From: an uncultured Clostridia bacterium
GTDB taxonomy: Bacteria > Bacillota > Clostridia > Christensenellales > Borkfalkiaceae
DNA: 39,083 nucleotides
Reading direction: 5' to 3'
NCBI GenBank assembly: GCA_934254725.1
Contig: CAKQLR010000016.1
Span: 1 to 39,083, forward strand
Of this stretch, positions 16,061-25,044 are shown piece after piece. Below the pieces are notes generated by a model, which saw only the letters and a program-made list of their open reading frames with translations, made no database searches and was not told where the DNA came from. The translations under genes were made by a program, and so were the position numbers. The first letter of the stretch is position 1, and each line of letters opens with the position of its first letter.

Positions 16061-17536
16061 CTACCTTTCAAATCTTTTAACCTTGCGTTTAATAAGTTCG
16101 GAAAGAGTTTGCGTGAACTGGCGCTTTCTGTAGCGAACCGTCCAGTTATTTATAGTTCCGGGTTCGTTTATACGGTATTCGTTGCCGAGCGATAACAAAT
16201 CGTGCATAGGAACGATAGCCGCGTTTGCCCTCGAAGCGTAAACGATGTCGGCGAACGCCTCGCAAAGTGCGTATTTTCCGTTTACGTCCTTATAAATTTC
16301 AAGAAAATCAAGCGAGTTTTTTATAAACTTCTTAATTACCTCTCTATGCTCGCCGGAAGTGTTTTCGATAAGCGAAAGGGCGGTAGCGTTGTCGTGCGTG
16401 CCCGTGTAATATATACAGTTTTCGGGAACGTTCCACGGCAAATACGGGTTTTTAAAATCCCCATCAAAGGCAAAATCCAACACTTTCATGTTCGGGAAGC
16501 CGAGCTTTGCGATAAGCTCCCGCACGCCGTCGTCTATTAAACCTAAGTCCTCAACTATTACGTTCCCGCCGATGAAGTCCTTTAAAATTTCAAAGCCGAA
16601 AGCTTTAACCCATTCCCCGCCTATCGCGTTGGGTGCGCCGGCGTCCACGGACCAGAACCTGTCAAGCCCTCTGAAGTGATCTATTCTTACGAAGTCATAT
16701 ACGGATAACGCGCGTTTTACGCGGTTTTTCCACCATGCGAAGCCGTCTTTTTCATGCTCGGAATATCTGTAAACGGGGTTTCCCCAAAGTTGCCCTTCCT
16801 CACAGAAATAATCTGGCGGAACGCCTGCAATCTTCACGGGAACAAGGTCCTCGTTCACCTCGTAAAGCGAAGGATTAACCCAGACTTCCACGCTGTCCGA
16901 GGCAACGTACAACGGAAGGTCGCCTATTACGGAAATTCCGTTCTTTTTAGCATAGCTTTTAACGTCTTTCCACTGAGAAGCAAGCTCGTACTGCAAGAAA
17001 GCCCAGAAGCGGATTTCGTCTTTATTCGCGCGTTCAAAGTCCGCAAGCGCCTTTTCATCACGACGCTTCAGCATCGGCGGAAAACCCTGAAGAGAACAGT
17101 TAAAAGTGCCCTTTATCGCCATAAAAACGGCATAATTTTTATTTTCCTCGCTGCGCAGAAACCTGACGAACGACGGAGAATTAACGTCGAAACGGGTAAA
17201 CGCTTTGCGCAGAATAGCATAACGCTTATTGTACAAACCACCGTAATCAATCTTGGGGGATTTATCTATCTGTGCTTCCACCTCGCGCTTGGTTAAAAGC
17301 CCTTTCCTAAACAAAATTTCAAGGTCTATAAAGTACGGGTTAAACGAATAATCGCACACCGTCTGATAGGGCGAATCGCCATAGCCCGTCTGCACGAGCG
17401 GCAAAATCTGCCAATACTTCTGTCCGCTTTTCTTAAGAAAATCAATAAACCGCATAGACGGCGCGCCGAAAGAACCTATACCGTACTTGCTCGGAAGCGC
17501 CGAAACAGGCATTAAAATTCCTGCTCCTCTTTTCAT
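16061..17536 (-). CDS. malQ: 4-alpha-glucanotransferase (amylomaltase), GH77
   Basis: This 491-residue cytoplasmic enzyme transfers alpha-1,4-glucan segments between maltodextrins. The GH77 catalytic set is visible: the nucleophile Asp in RIDHFRG (about residue 285), acid/base Glu in VEDLG (about 329) and stabilising Asp in GTHDN (about 380). The N-terminus GILMPVSALPSKYGIGSFG is highly typical. ATG 17536 is preceded by AGGTGA; a longer open frame to 17671 lacks a ribosome site. It has its own promoter and terminator and no neighbouring glycogen or maltose genes, so it probably works in maltodextrin/glycogen turnover with genes elsewhere. Confidence 0.93.
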   Translation of the reverse strand: MKRGAGILMPVSALPSKYGIGSFGAPSMRFIDFLKKSGQKYWQILPLVQTGYGDSPYQTVCDYSFNPYFIDLEILFRKGLLTKREVEAQIDKSPKIDYGGLYNKRYAILRKAFTRFDVNSPSFVRFLRSEENKNYAVFMAIKGTFNCSLQGFPPMLKRRDEKALADFERANKDEIRFWAFLQYELASQWKDVKSYAKKNGISVIGDLPLYVASDSVEVWVNPSLYEVNEDLVPVKIAGVPPDYFCEEGQLWGNPVYRYSEHEKDGFAWWKNRVKRALSVYDFVRIDHFRGLDRFWSVDAGAPNAIGGEWVKAFGFEILKDFIGGNVIVEDLGLIDDGVRELIAKLGFPNMKVLDFAFDGDFKNPYLPWNVPENCIYYTGTHDNATALSLIENTSGEHREVIKKFIKNSLDFLEIYKDVNGKYALCEAFADIVYASRANAAIVPMHDLLSLGNEYRINEPGTINNWTVRYRKRQFTQTLSELIKRKVKRFER

Positions 17537-17591
17537 AAAATCACCTGTAATAAATGTAAAAATATTCCTTTGAACTTTACCGTTCGTAAAA

Positions 17592-17620
17592 AGTATAACA
17601 TTATTGTTAAAAAAAGTCAA
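17592..17620 (-). promoter_or_regulatory. Sigma-A-like promoter of malQ
   Basis: On the minus strand TTGACT (17620-17615) and TATACT (17597-17592) are separated by exactly 17 nt, about 55 nt upstream of the malQ ATG. Confidence 0.7.
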
Positions 17621-17630
17621 TGCCGTCTTA

Positions 17631-17672
17631 AAAAAAATACGTGCGGGAACAATATAAATTCGCTCCCGCACG
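17631..17672 (-). terminator. Terminator of the marR-ABC exporter operon
   Basis: A perfect 9-bp GC-rich stem, CGTGCGGGA / TCCCGCACG (17640-17648, 17664-17672), is followed on the minus strand by a run of seven to eight Ts. It lies about 30 nt after the stop of the second ABC gene. Confidence 0.88.
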
Positions 17673-17700
17673 CCTAACCGCGTTTGTTTTAGTTTAATTG

Positions 17701-19524
17701 TCAGTCGTTTTCGCTTGCGAACTGGCTGTTGTATAGCGACGCGTAGAACCCGTTCTGCGCCATAAGCTCGTTGTGATTGCCTTGTTCTACAATGTTACCG
17801 TCCTTCATTACGAGGATTACGTCCGCGTTTTTAATGGTAGAAAGGCGGTGCGCTATAACGAAGCTCGTTCTGCCGGCGGTCAGTCTGTCCATGGCTTCCT
17901 GAATGAGTTCTTCGGTACGCGTATCGACGTTGGAAGTCGCCTCGTCAAGTATCATCATCGGCGAATTCTGTATCATAGCCCTTGCAATGGTTATAAGCTG
18001 TTTCTGCCCGCCAGATACGTTGCTGTCCTCTCCGAGAACAGTGTCGTACCCGTCGGGGAGCGCCTTTATGAAGTAATCGAGGTTGGCGGCTTTTGCCACG
18101 TCGTCGAGCATTTTTTCGGTAACGCCCTGCTTGGAGTAAACTATGTTTTCGCGTATGGTCCCTTCAAACAGCCAGGTATCCTGAAGAACCATGGAGAACA
18201 TATCTCTGACCTCCTCGCGCTTCATATCTTTGACCGAAACGCCGTCTATAAGAATATCCCCGCTCGTGACCTCGTAGAAACGCATTATAAGATTGACCAT
18301 GGTTGTCTTGCCCGCGCCGGTAGGTCCTACTATGGCGACCTTCATGCCGGGTTTTATTTTTGCCGAAAAGTCTTTAATTATAATCCTATCGGGGTCGTAA
18401 CCGAAGCATACGTCCTTAAATTCAACCTCACCCCTGACCTTTTCTATGCGTTTGGGCTTATCGCTCTCGTCCTGCTGTTCCGGCTCGCTAAGAAGCGTAA
18501 ACACTCTTTCGGAAGCCGCCGCCGTAGACTGAAGCATATTGAACGCCTGCCCCATCTGGTTTATCGGGTTCTGGAAAAGCCTTACGTATACGAAGAAAGC
18601 TACGATTATGCCCGCCATATTTACGGGGTCATTCTTATACAGAAGCGCACCTACCACGCATACGGCAACGTAACCCAAGTTAGAAACGAAACTCATAGCC
18701 GGCATCATAAGCCCGGAAAAGAACTGCGCCGTCCAGGTGTTTTTAAAAAACGCGGCGTTTACCTTGTCGAATTCCTGCTGTTTTTTGCCTTCCGCGTTAA
18801 AAATTTTGATTATGCTCTGGCCGGAGAAGTTTTCCTCTATCTGCCCGTTAAGCTCGCCGAGGCAACTCCTCTGCCTTACGAAGAAGGGCTGAGATTTCTT
18901 TATTACAATAAAGACTATAACCATGCTTATCGGCACGGTAAGAATTACGGTGAGCGCCATTTCCCATTTGGTAATAAACATGGCTATCAACACACCGAAG
19001 AACAAAACGAGCGATTGGAGAAGCGAAACCACGGATTGTTCAAGCGTTTCGGCTATCGTATCGATGTCGTTGGTTACTACGGAAAGCGTATCGCCGTAGG
19101 GCTTTTTGTCAAAGTATGCAAGCGGAATTTTGTTTATCTTGACGCTTATGCTCGTTCTCATCTTTTTGGAGGATTTATGCGTAACTCCCATCATAATGAA
19201 AGACTGTATGGCGTTAAGCGAAACGTTAGCGACGTATAAACAAATAAGCACCACGCCCGTCTTTGCAAGGGCGCTCATATCGATCTTCGTTCCGTTCGCC
19301 GCGACGTTTATCTGGTTTGTAAAATCCTGAAGAAAAGTCGGCGCAACGATATTGCAAACGCTTGCGCACGCCGCAAGGAAAAACGCAAGGAGAAGCGTGG
19401 GGTACCAAGGCTTCATGAAACCTATAAGGTTTTTCATCGCCAAGCCGAAGTTGTTCGCTTTAGATCTCGTATCGGGACCGAATTTGCCGTTCGAGGGCGC
19501 GTTATGTTTTGCGGCTCTGCTCAT
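17701..19524 (-). CDS. ABC exporter half-transporter, second subunit (canonical ATPase site)
   Basis: This is a 607-residue type IV ABC exporter half-transporter. After a basic N-terminal tail there are six membrane helices (about residues 40-330), then an ATPase domain. That domain has Walker A GPTGAGKTT (about 400), signature VSGGQ (about 499), Walker B with catalytic Glu in ILDEATSNVD (about 525) and switch His in AHRLST. The ATG (19524-19522) overlaps the upstream ABC stop as ATGA, and GGAGGAG precedes it, so the two subunits are translationally coupled. Together they should form a heterodimer of the BmrCD / TM287-288 / LmrCD kind exporting drugs or lipids. Specificity cannot be read. A longer start at 19581 is less likely. 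Confidence 0.92.
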   Translation of the reverse strand: MSRAAKHNAPSNGKFGPDTRSKANNFGLAMKNLIGFMKPWYPTLLLAFFLAACASVCNIVAPTFLQDFTNQINVAANGTKIDMSALAKTGVVLICLYVANVSLNAIQSFIMMGVTHKSSKKMRTSISVKINKIPLAYFDKKPYGDTLSVVTNDIDTIAETLEQSVVSLLQSLVLFFGVLIAMFITKWEMALTVILTVPISMVIVFIVIKKSQPFFVRQRSCLGELNGQIEENFSGQSIIKIFNAEGKKQQEFDKVNAAFFKNTWTAQFFSGLMMPAMSFVSNLGYVAVCVVGALLYKNDPVNMAGIIVAFFVYVRLFQNPINQMGQAFNMLQSTAAASERVFTLLSEPEQQDESDKPKRIEKVRGEVEFKDVCFGYDPDRIIIKDFSAKIKPGMKVAIVGPTGAGKTTMVNLIMRFYEVTSGDILIDGVSVKDMKREEVRDMFSMVLQDTWLFEGTIRENIVYSKQGVTEKMLDDVAKAANLDYFIKALPDGYDTVLGEDSNVSGGQKQLITIARAMIQNSPMMILDEATSNVDTRTEELIQEAMDRLTAGRTSFVIAHRLSTIKNADVILVMKDGNIVEQGNHNELMAQNGFYASLYNSQFASEND

Positions 19525-21263
19525 AATCCAAGCTCCTCCTTTGTAAGTTGCGAAAGGGCAATTTCTCTGTACTCGTCGCAAGTATTGAGAAGTTCCGAAT
19601 GCTTTCCGTCGCCTATGATTTTACCCTTTGAGAGGACGAGGATTCTGTCCGCGTCCATAATCGTGCCTATGCGCTGCGCCACGATAACTTTCGTTGTTTC
19701 CGCAGTGCTCTTTTTAAGATTTTCTCGAACTTGTCTGTCCGTCTTGTAGTCAAGTGCGGAAAAGCTGTCGTCGAATATCAATATTTTCGGATTGACGTTG
19801 ACCGCGCGCGCGATCGAAAGCCTTTGCTTCTGCCCGCCGGAAACGTTTTTACCGCCCTGTGATATAGCCGAGGAATAACCGTCCTCTTTTTCCTCTATGA
19901 ACCCGTCCGCGCACGCGATCTGTGCGGAACGCTGTATGGAATCCTTATCGTTGTTTCCGCCGAACGCAATATTTTCGGCGATGGTGCCGCTGAACAAAAC
20001 CCCTTTCTGCGGAACGTAACCTATTTCGGAATGAAGCTCCGTCTGAGACATATCCTTTACGTTTACGCCCGAAACCAGAACGTTGCCCTCGGTTGCGTCA
20101 AACAGCCTCGGTATAAGATTGATAAGCGTGGATTTTCCGCTGCCCGTCGCGCCGATTATCGCAAGCGTCTGCCCCTTTTCAACCGAGAAATTTATGTTTT
20201 CAAGCACGTAGCCGTCTGCACCGGGATACTTGAAAGAAACGTTCTCAAAAACGATTTGCCCCTCTTTTTCGCGCATTATCGGCATAGTTTGCTCTTTATC
20301 GAGTATTGTAAGCGGGGTAGCTAAAACCTCGTTTATTCTCTTTGCGGAAACCTCCGCCCTCGGCAGCATCGCAAACAGCATCGTAAGCATCATAAAGGAC
20401 ATAAGCACCTGCATCGCAAGGTTTACGAAAGACATTAAATCGGCAAGACCGAACGTGCCGGAAGAGGTGTTTATAAGTTCCGCGCCGTACCAGTAGATAG
20501 TAAGCGTTATGCCGTTGAAAACAAGCATCATCAAAGGGCCCATAATCCCGGACCATCTGCTTGCGAAAAGGTTTACTTTCATAAGCCTGTCGTTAACCTT
20601 TTCGAATTTATCTTCCTGGTAACTTTCGGCATTATACGCCCTCACCACGCGAAGCCCGGTAAGGTTTTCCCTCATGACCGAATTCATTTTATCGGTAAGT
20701 TTCTGCATTTCGCCGAACCTCGGGAATACTATAAGGAATATTCCGCCGAGAGCCGCAACCATAAACAAAATCCACGCGCCCGCAACGATGGTGAGCGGGA
20801 CGGACGTGCCCTGTATCTTTATAATCGCCCAAACGGCGGTTATCGGCGCGGAAACGGCTATTCTTAAAAACATAAGTACGGCGTTCTGCACGCGTTGAAT
20901 ATCGTTCGTACACCTTGTAATAAGTCCTGCGGTGGAAAACTTATCTATCTCCGCAGCGGAAAAACTCTGAACCGTACGGTAGAATTGATCGCGAAGCCTG
21001 TACGCGAGCATCGAGGAAATGTACGCAGCTATAAGCCCTACCGTCAACGTGCAAGCCGCGCTGCCGAGAGCAAATAAAAGCATAGTTCCGCCGACGCGAA
21101 GTATGGAAGCGGTTGTGGAATTCAAATTCTGCATTTCTTCCATAATGTTTTTTGTGTATACCGCAAGCTGTATATCAAAGAACACCTGCGCCACAACGAA
21201 CACCACAAGAACCAGAACGAGCAACCATTCCTTTAATTTCAGTTGCTTTAACAGTTTAAACAT
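19521..21263 (-). CDS. ABC exporter half-transporter, first subunit (degenerate ATPase site)
   Basis: This 580-residue half-transporter has six membrane helices (about residues 15-310) and an ATPase domain with Walker A GATGSGKST (about 368) and signature VSGGQKQRL. Two catalytic positions are altered: Walker B reads IFDDSFSALD, with Asp in place of the catalytic Glu (about 497), and the switch motif reads AQRIGT, with Gln in place of His. This is the known hallmark of the asymmetric, non-consensus subunit of heterodimeric exporters, not damage. Start ATG 21263 has GGAGG 4 nt upstream. It follows marR by 61 nt. Confidence 0.92.
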   Translation of the reverse strand: MFKLLKQLKLKEWLLVLVLVVFVVAQVFFDIQLAVYTKNIMEEMQNLNSTTASILRVGGTMLLFALGSAACTLTVGLIAAYISSMLAYRLRDQFYRTVQSFSAAEIDKFSTAGLITRCTNDIQRVQNAVLMFLRIAVSAPITAVWAIIKIQGTSVPLTIVAGAWILFMVAALGGIFLIVFPRFGEMQKLTDKMNSVMRENLTGLRVVRAYNAESYQEDKFEKVNDRLMKVNLFASRWSGIMGPLMMLVFNGITLTIYWYGAELINTSSGTFGLADLMSFVNLAMQVLMSFMMLTMLFAMLPRAEVSAKRINEVLATPLTILDKEQTMPIMREKEGQIVFENVSFKYPGADGYVLENINFSVEKGQTLAIIGATGSGKSTLINLIPRLFDATEGNVLVSGVNVKDMSQTELHSEIGYVPQKGVLFSGTIAENIAFGGNNDKDSIQRSAQIACADGFIEEKEDGYSSAISQGGKNVSGGQKQRLSIARAVNVNPKILIFDDSFSALDYKTDRQVRENLKKSTAETTKVIVAQRIGTIMDADRILVLSKGKIIGDGKHSELLNTCDEYREIALSQLTKEELGL

Positions 21264-21324
21264 TCGACCTCCTGTTATATTGTGAAAAATTTTTTGCGTT
21301 TTAATGTGAGAAACAGGGCACTTT

Positions 21325-21804
21325 TTATTTCTGTACACCCTTGTTCTCCGTTTCGGCGGCACGTTCTTTATACTTATCTATTTCCACCAGATACGAAGAA
21401 TAAATCTTCTCCCTTATCTCCGAATATTTCGACAGCTCTTCGTCGCTGAGGCAGTTTATAACCCCGAACATGAACTCGCATATCGTCTTTCTGTTATACA
21501 AAAAATACTCTATGCCTTTATCCGTGATATGCACGAACGTGTTCCGTCTGTCCTGCTCGTCAACTTCCCTGTAAACCTTGCCGTCCTTTTCGAGGACTTT
21601 CAGCAGCCTAGAAATATTGGGCGAAGTCGTAAACAAACTTTTTGCGATTTCCGAAACCCTTACGCCCTTATCTCCCCCCTTTCTCACGCAGGAGAGAATT
21701 TCCATTTCGAACGGCGGAGAAAGTTCGAGCAAAGAGAAAACGTTAAGCCTTCTCGTCTTGACTTCCAGGTTCATTATATTCATTATCAGTTCTCTTCTGT
21801 CCAT
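21325..21804 (-). CDS. MarR-family transcriptional regulator
   Basis: This 159-residue winged-helix protein has a DNA-reading helix in ISRLLKVLEKDGKVYREVDEQDRRNTFVHITDKG (about residues 62-96), which includes the MarR wing Asp-x-Arg (DEQDRR). N- and C-terminal helices form the dimer interface. It is first in an operon with two ABC exporter subunits. MarR proteins of this layout repress their own operon until a ligand, usually an exporter substrate, binds. The promoter upstream overlaps a 22-bp palindrome that is the obvious operator candidate. The ribosome site is AAGGATG before ATG 21804. Confidence 0.88.
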   Translation of the reverse strand: MDRRELIMNIMNLEVKTRRLNVFSLLELSPPFEMEILSCVRKGGDKGVRVSEIAKSLFTTSPNISRLLKVLEKDGKVYREVDEQDRRNTFVHITDKGIEYFLYNRKTICEFMFGVINCLSDEELSKYSEIREKIYSSYLVEIDKYKERAAETENKGVQK

Positions 21805-21840
21805 AAATTCATCCTTATATTTCCGCGTTGAAACATTTAG

Positions 21841-21898
21841 TTAACAAAGTTAAATATTTCATTGATGAAATATTATCACTAACAGAAAAATTTGTCAA
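21841..21898 (-). promoter_or_regulatory. Promoter and MarR operator of the exporter operon
   Basis: On the minus strand TTGACA (21898-21893), a 17-nt spacer and TATAAT-like TAATAT (21875-21870) form a near-consensus promoter. A perfect inverted repeat, AATATTTCAT and ATGAAATATT around a 2-nt centre (21853-21874), covers the -10 element. A second smaller one, TTAAC/GTTAA (21841-21853), abuts it downstream. Overlap of operator and -10 fits autorepression by the encoded MarR protein. Confidence 0.7.
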
Positions 21899-21969
21899 AC
21901 GAAAGAAGGCGTTTTCGTCAAAAAATATTATTTTTTGTACGGCAAAAGCGGAAAAGTCCTGCCGTTTAG

Positions 21970-21998
21970 TTTACATTTGTTTGAAATTATTGTATTAT
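21970..21998 (+). promoter_or_regulatory. Sigma-A-like promoter of secA
   Basis: TTTACA (21970-21975) and TATTAT (21993-21998) are separated by 17 nt, about 90 nt upstream of the secA start. Confidence 0.55.
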
Positions 21999-22086
21999 AT
22001 ACGTATATATTTATAAGCTGGAACGAATACGTTTTTTCGGTTTTATGCGAAAAACCGCAGTTTCGGCATCACAGGGAGAAATTAAC

Positions 22087-24795
22087 ATGGGTTTAATCAG
22101 TTACATTCTTGGTAGCGACGGAAGAAGAAACCTTAAAAAGATTTCGGCGATGGCTGAAAAAGTAGAAGCACTTGCGCCGAAGTATCAGGCAATGACGGAC
22201 GCGGAGCTTCAGGCGATGCCGCCCGCCCTGAAGGAAAGACTTAACAACGGCGAAACGCTCGACGATATTCTGTACGACGCCTTTGCAACAGCAAGAGAAG
22301 CTGCAGCGCGCGTACTCAATATGCGCCACTATAAGGTACAGATAATCGGCGGTATCTGCTTGCATCAAGGCAGAGTTGCCGAAATGAAAACGGGCGAAGG
22401 CAAAACACTTGTAGCGGTCCTTCCCGCTTACCTGAACGCTCTCGGCGGAAAGGGCGTGCACATTGTAACGGTCAACGATTACCTCGCTCGTCGTGACGCG
22501 GATTGGATGGGCAAAATACACCGTTTCCTCGGTCTTACCGTAGGCGTGGTCGTTCACGGAATGACGGACGACGAAAAGCGCGAAGCTTATAACTGCGATA
22601 TAACTTACGGTACGAATAACGAGTTCGGCTTTGATTATCTTCGCGACAATCTTAAAGTAAACATCAAAGACATGATGCAAAGAGAACTTAACTTTGCGAT
22701 CGTGGACGAAGTGGACTCCATTTTGATAGACGAGGCGAGAACCCCTCTTATCATCTCGGGCAGAGGCAATAAGTCGTCCGAGCTTTATTTCTCCGCGAAC
22801 AGATTCGTAAAAACGCTCGTTCCGGAAGAAGATTTCAATTACGACATCAAGGAAAAAAGCGTTTCCATAACCGAGCAAGGCGCGGCTAAGGCGGAAAAAT
22901 TCTTCGGCATAGAAAACCTTACGGATATTGCGAACGCCGACCTCAACCACCATATTCAGCAGGCGTTGAAGGCTCACCACATCTTCAAGAGAGATAACGA
23001 TTACATCGTACAGAACGGCGAAATAATCATAGTAGACGAGTTCACCGGACGTCTTATGATAGGCAGAAGGTATTCCGAAGGTCTGCACCAGGCAATCGAA
23101 GCAAAGGAAAACGTGGTTATCCGCAACGAAAACAAAACTTACGCTACGATTACTTTCCAGAACTACTTCAGGCTTTACAAGAAGCTCTCCGGTATGACCG
23201 GTACCGCCAAGACGGAAGAAGAAGAATTCCGTACCATCTACGGGCTTGACGTTCTCGAAATTCCCACCAACAAACCCGTTATAAGAAAGGATCAGCCGGA
23301 CGTTATTTATTCCACCGAACAAGGCAAAGAAAACGCCGTTGTCGAAGATATCGTTCGCCGTCACGAACTCGGTCAGCCTATCCTCGTAGGTACGGTAACC
23401 GTAGAAAAGTCGGAAGAACTTTCCAAAAAGCTCATAAAACGCAGAATTAAGCACAATATCTTAAACGCTAAAAACCATAAGCGCGAAGCGGAAATAATCG
23501 CTCAGGCAGGTAAAAAAGGCGCCGTCACCATCGCCACCAACATGGCAGGTCGTGGTACTGATATACTGCTCGGCGGTAACCCCGAATACCTCGCTAAACA
23601 AGACCTCAGAAACCGCGGCGTTTCGGAGGACGTTATAGAAATGGCAACCTCCTTCGTTCAGGACGTTTCGGACGAGGTAAAGGAAATAAGAAAGCTTTAT
23701 CAGGAGCTTCTCGAAGAACACAAACAGGTTACCGACGCCGAAAAGCAAGAGGTTATCGCTCTCGGCGGCTTATATATAATAGGTACCGAAAGACACGAAT
23801 CCAGACGTATCGATAACCAGCTCCGCGGACGTAGCGGACGTCAGGGCGACCCCGGCGAATCCCTCTTCTACGTTTCTCTCGAGGACGACCTCGTAAAGCG
23901 TTTCGGCGGAGAAAAACTTCAATCGCTCTATAACTTCTTTAAGATAGACGAAAATACTCCCCTTCAGGCAAAGAGCCTTGCCCGTTCTATCGAAAACGCT
24001 CAGCGCACTATCGAAGGCAAGAACTTCGGTATAAGAAAGCGCGTCATCGAATACGACGACGTTATGAACGCTCAGCGTCAGGTTATCTACGACGAAAGAA
24101 TGAAAGTGCTCCGCGGGGAGAACATACACGACGAAATTCTTCGCCTTATCCCCGATTTCGTTATAGAAGTTATCAACGACTCCATAGACGCAACTAAGAG
24201 CTTCCCCGCGTGGGACCTTGAAAAGCTCAACAGGAATCTCGAGATTTACTGCCTCGAAGAAGGCAGCGACTTCGTTACCGAAGAAGAAGCTAAAAACTGG
24301 GACTACGAAACCCTCGAAAGCAAAATTCTGGAAGAAGTTATCCGCCAGTACGAAGCTAAAATTTCCGAGTGCGCGGAACTTGGCGTTGACTTTAACGAAA
24401 TAGAAAGAGTCGTTCTCCTCAAAAACGTTGACAACAAGTGGATTGACCACATCGACGCTATGGACCAGCTCAGGAGAGGCATCTCCCTCCGCTCCTACGC
24501 TCAGGAAAACCCCATCAACGCTTACAAGAAAGAAGGCATGGAAATGTTCGACGAAATGATTTACAACATTCGTCACGATACGCTTCGCGTTCTTCTTAAG
24601 ATAAAGGTAAACGTAGAACAAAAGCAGAACCTTGAAAAGGAAACCGAACGCAAACAGGTTGCCAACGATATGGTTACCGTAGGCGGAAGCGACGTTCGCC
24701 AACCCGTAGTTAAAAAGCAAGAGGTCGGCAGAAACGATCCCTGTCCCTGCGGCAGCGGCAAAAAGTATAAAAACTGTTGCGGCAAAAACGAGTAA
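22087..24795 (+). CDS. secA: Preprotein translocase ATPase SecA
   Basis: This is the 902-residue motor of the Sec export pathway, bound to SecYEG at the membrane. Walker A MKTGEGKT is at about residues 101-108, Walker B/DEAD-like VDEVDSILIDEARTP at about 206-220, followed by the preprotein cross-linking domain. The second helicase motif set is GRGTDILLGG, then the scaffold and wing domains. The C-terminal zinc-binding motif CPCGSGKKYKNCC with basic flanks is complete, which is associated with SecB or ribosome/lipid contact in other bacteria. ATG 22087 has GGGAGAA upstream; a longer frame starting at 22045 lacks one. It stands alone with its own promoter and terminator. Confidence 0.97.
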   Translation: MGLISYILGSDGRRNLKKISAMAEKVEALAPKYQAMTDAELQAMPPALKERLNNGETLDDILYDAFATAREAAARVLNMRHYKVQIIGGICLHQGRVAEMKTGEGKTLVAVLPAYLNALGGKGVHIVTVNDYLARRDADWMGKIHRFLGLTVGVVVHGMTDDEKREAYNCDITYGTNNEFGFDYLRDNLKVNIKDMMQRELNFAIVDEVDSILIDEARTPLIISGRGNKSSELYFSANRFVKTLVPEEDFNYDIKEKSVSITEQGAAKAEKFFGIENLTDIANADLNHHIQQALKAHHIFKRDNDYIVQNGEIIIVDEFTGRLMIGRRYSEGLHQAIEAKENVVIRNENKTYATITFQNYFRLYKKLSGMTGTAKTEEEEFRTIYGLDVLEIPTNKPVIRKDQPDVIYSTEQGKENAVVEDIVRRHELGQPILVGTVTVEKSEELSKKLIKRRIKHNILNAKNHKREAEIIAQAGKKGAVTIATNMAGRGTDILLGGNPEYLAKQDLRNRGVSEDVIEMATSFVQDVSDEVKEIRKLYQELLEEHKQVTDAEKQEVIALGGLYIIGTERHESRRIDNQLRGRSGRQGDPGESLFYVSLEDDLVKRFGGEKLQSLYNFFKIDENTPLQAKSLARSIENAQRTIEGKNFGIRKRVIEYDDVMNAQRQVIYDERMKVLRGENIHDEILRLIPDFVIEVINDSIDATKSFPAWDLEKLNRNLEIYCLEEGSDFVTEEEAKNWDYETLESKILEEVIRQYEAKISECAELGVDFNEIERVVLLKNVDNKWIDHIDAMDQLRRGISLRSYAQENPINAYKKEGMEMFDEMIYNIRHDTLRVLLKIKVNVEQKQNLEKETERKQVANDMVTVGGSDVRQPVVKKQEVGRNDPCPCGSGKKYKNCCGKNE

Positions 24796-24856
24796 AACCT
24801 TTTTAAGCAATTGCCGCCGGGCAAAACCTGCGCGGACAATTATTTAAAACACATAT

Positions 24857-24892
24857 AAAAATGTCAGCATCGGGTATGCCGACATTTTTTCT
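24857..24892 (+). terminator. Terminator of secA
   Basis: A 14-bp stem with one A-C mismatch, AAAAATGTCAGCAT / ATGCCGACATTTTT, and a five-base loop is followed by TTTTC, about 60 nt after the secA stop. Confidence 0.85.
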
Positions 24893-24944
24893 TTTATATA
24901 AAATTATATAATGAAAAAAACTGAAAGAAAAACTTTCGGATAAT

Positions 24945-24978
24945 TGCAACAAAAACCGATTTTCATGTGTTTAATGAT
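24945..24978 (+). promoter_or_regulatory. Candidate ECF-type promoter of the sigma gene
   Basis: TGCAAC (24945-24950), 16 nt, then GTGTTTAATGAT (24967-24978). The same two blocks with the same 16-nt gap occur upstream of the lipoprotein gene at 26977-27010; over the 34 aligned positions I count 24 identities without a gap. An AAC-containing -35 and 16-nt spacing are typical of ECF sigma factors. It does not fit sigma-A. Confidence 0.55.
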
Positions 24979-25044
24979 ACGTAAACGGGATTTGTAAAAT
25001 ATATAAAGAATAGAACCGTCTGCCGATGACAAAAGGAACGGATA

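Noticed and set aside
17773..19239. 488-codon open frame opposite the second ABC subunit
   Set aside because: Full overlap with a clear ABC exporter gene, Tyr/Arg/His-rich composition and no ribosome site or recognisable motif.
22093..23454. 453-codon open frame antisense to secA, and another of 346 codons at 24810-23770
   Set aside because: Both lie wholly opposite highly conserved SecA sequence, lack ribosome sites and have Phe/Val-rich composition typical of antisense shadows.
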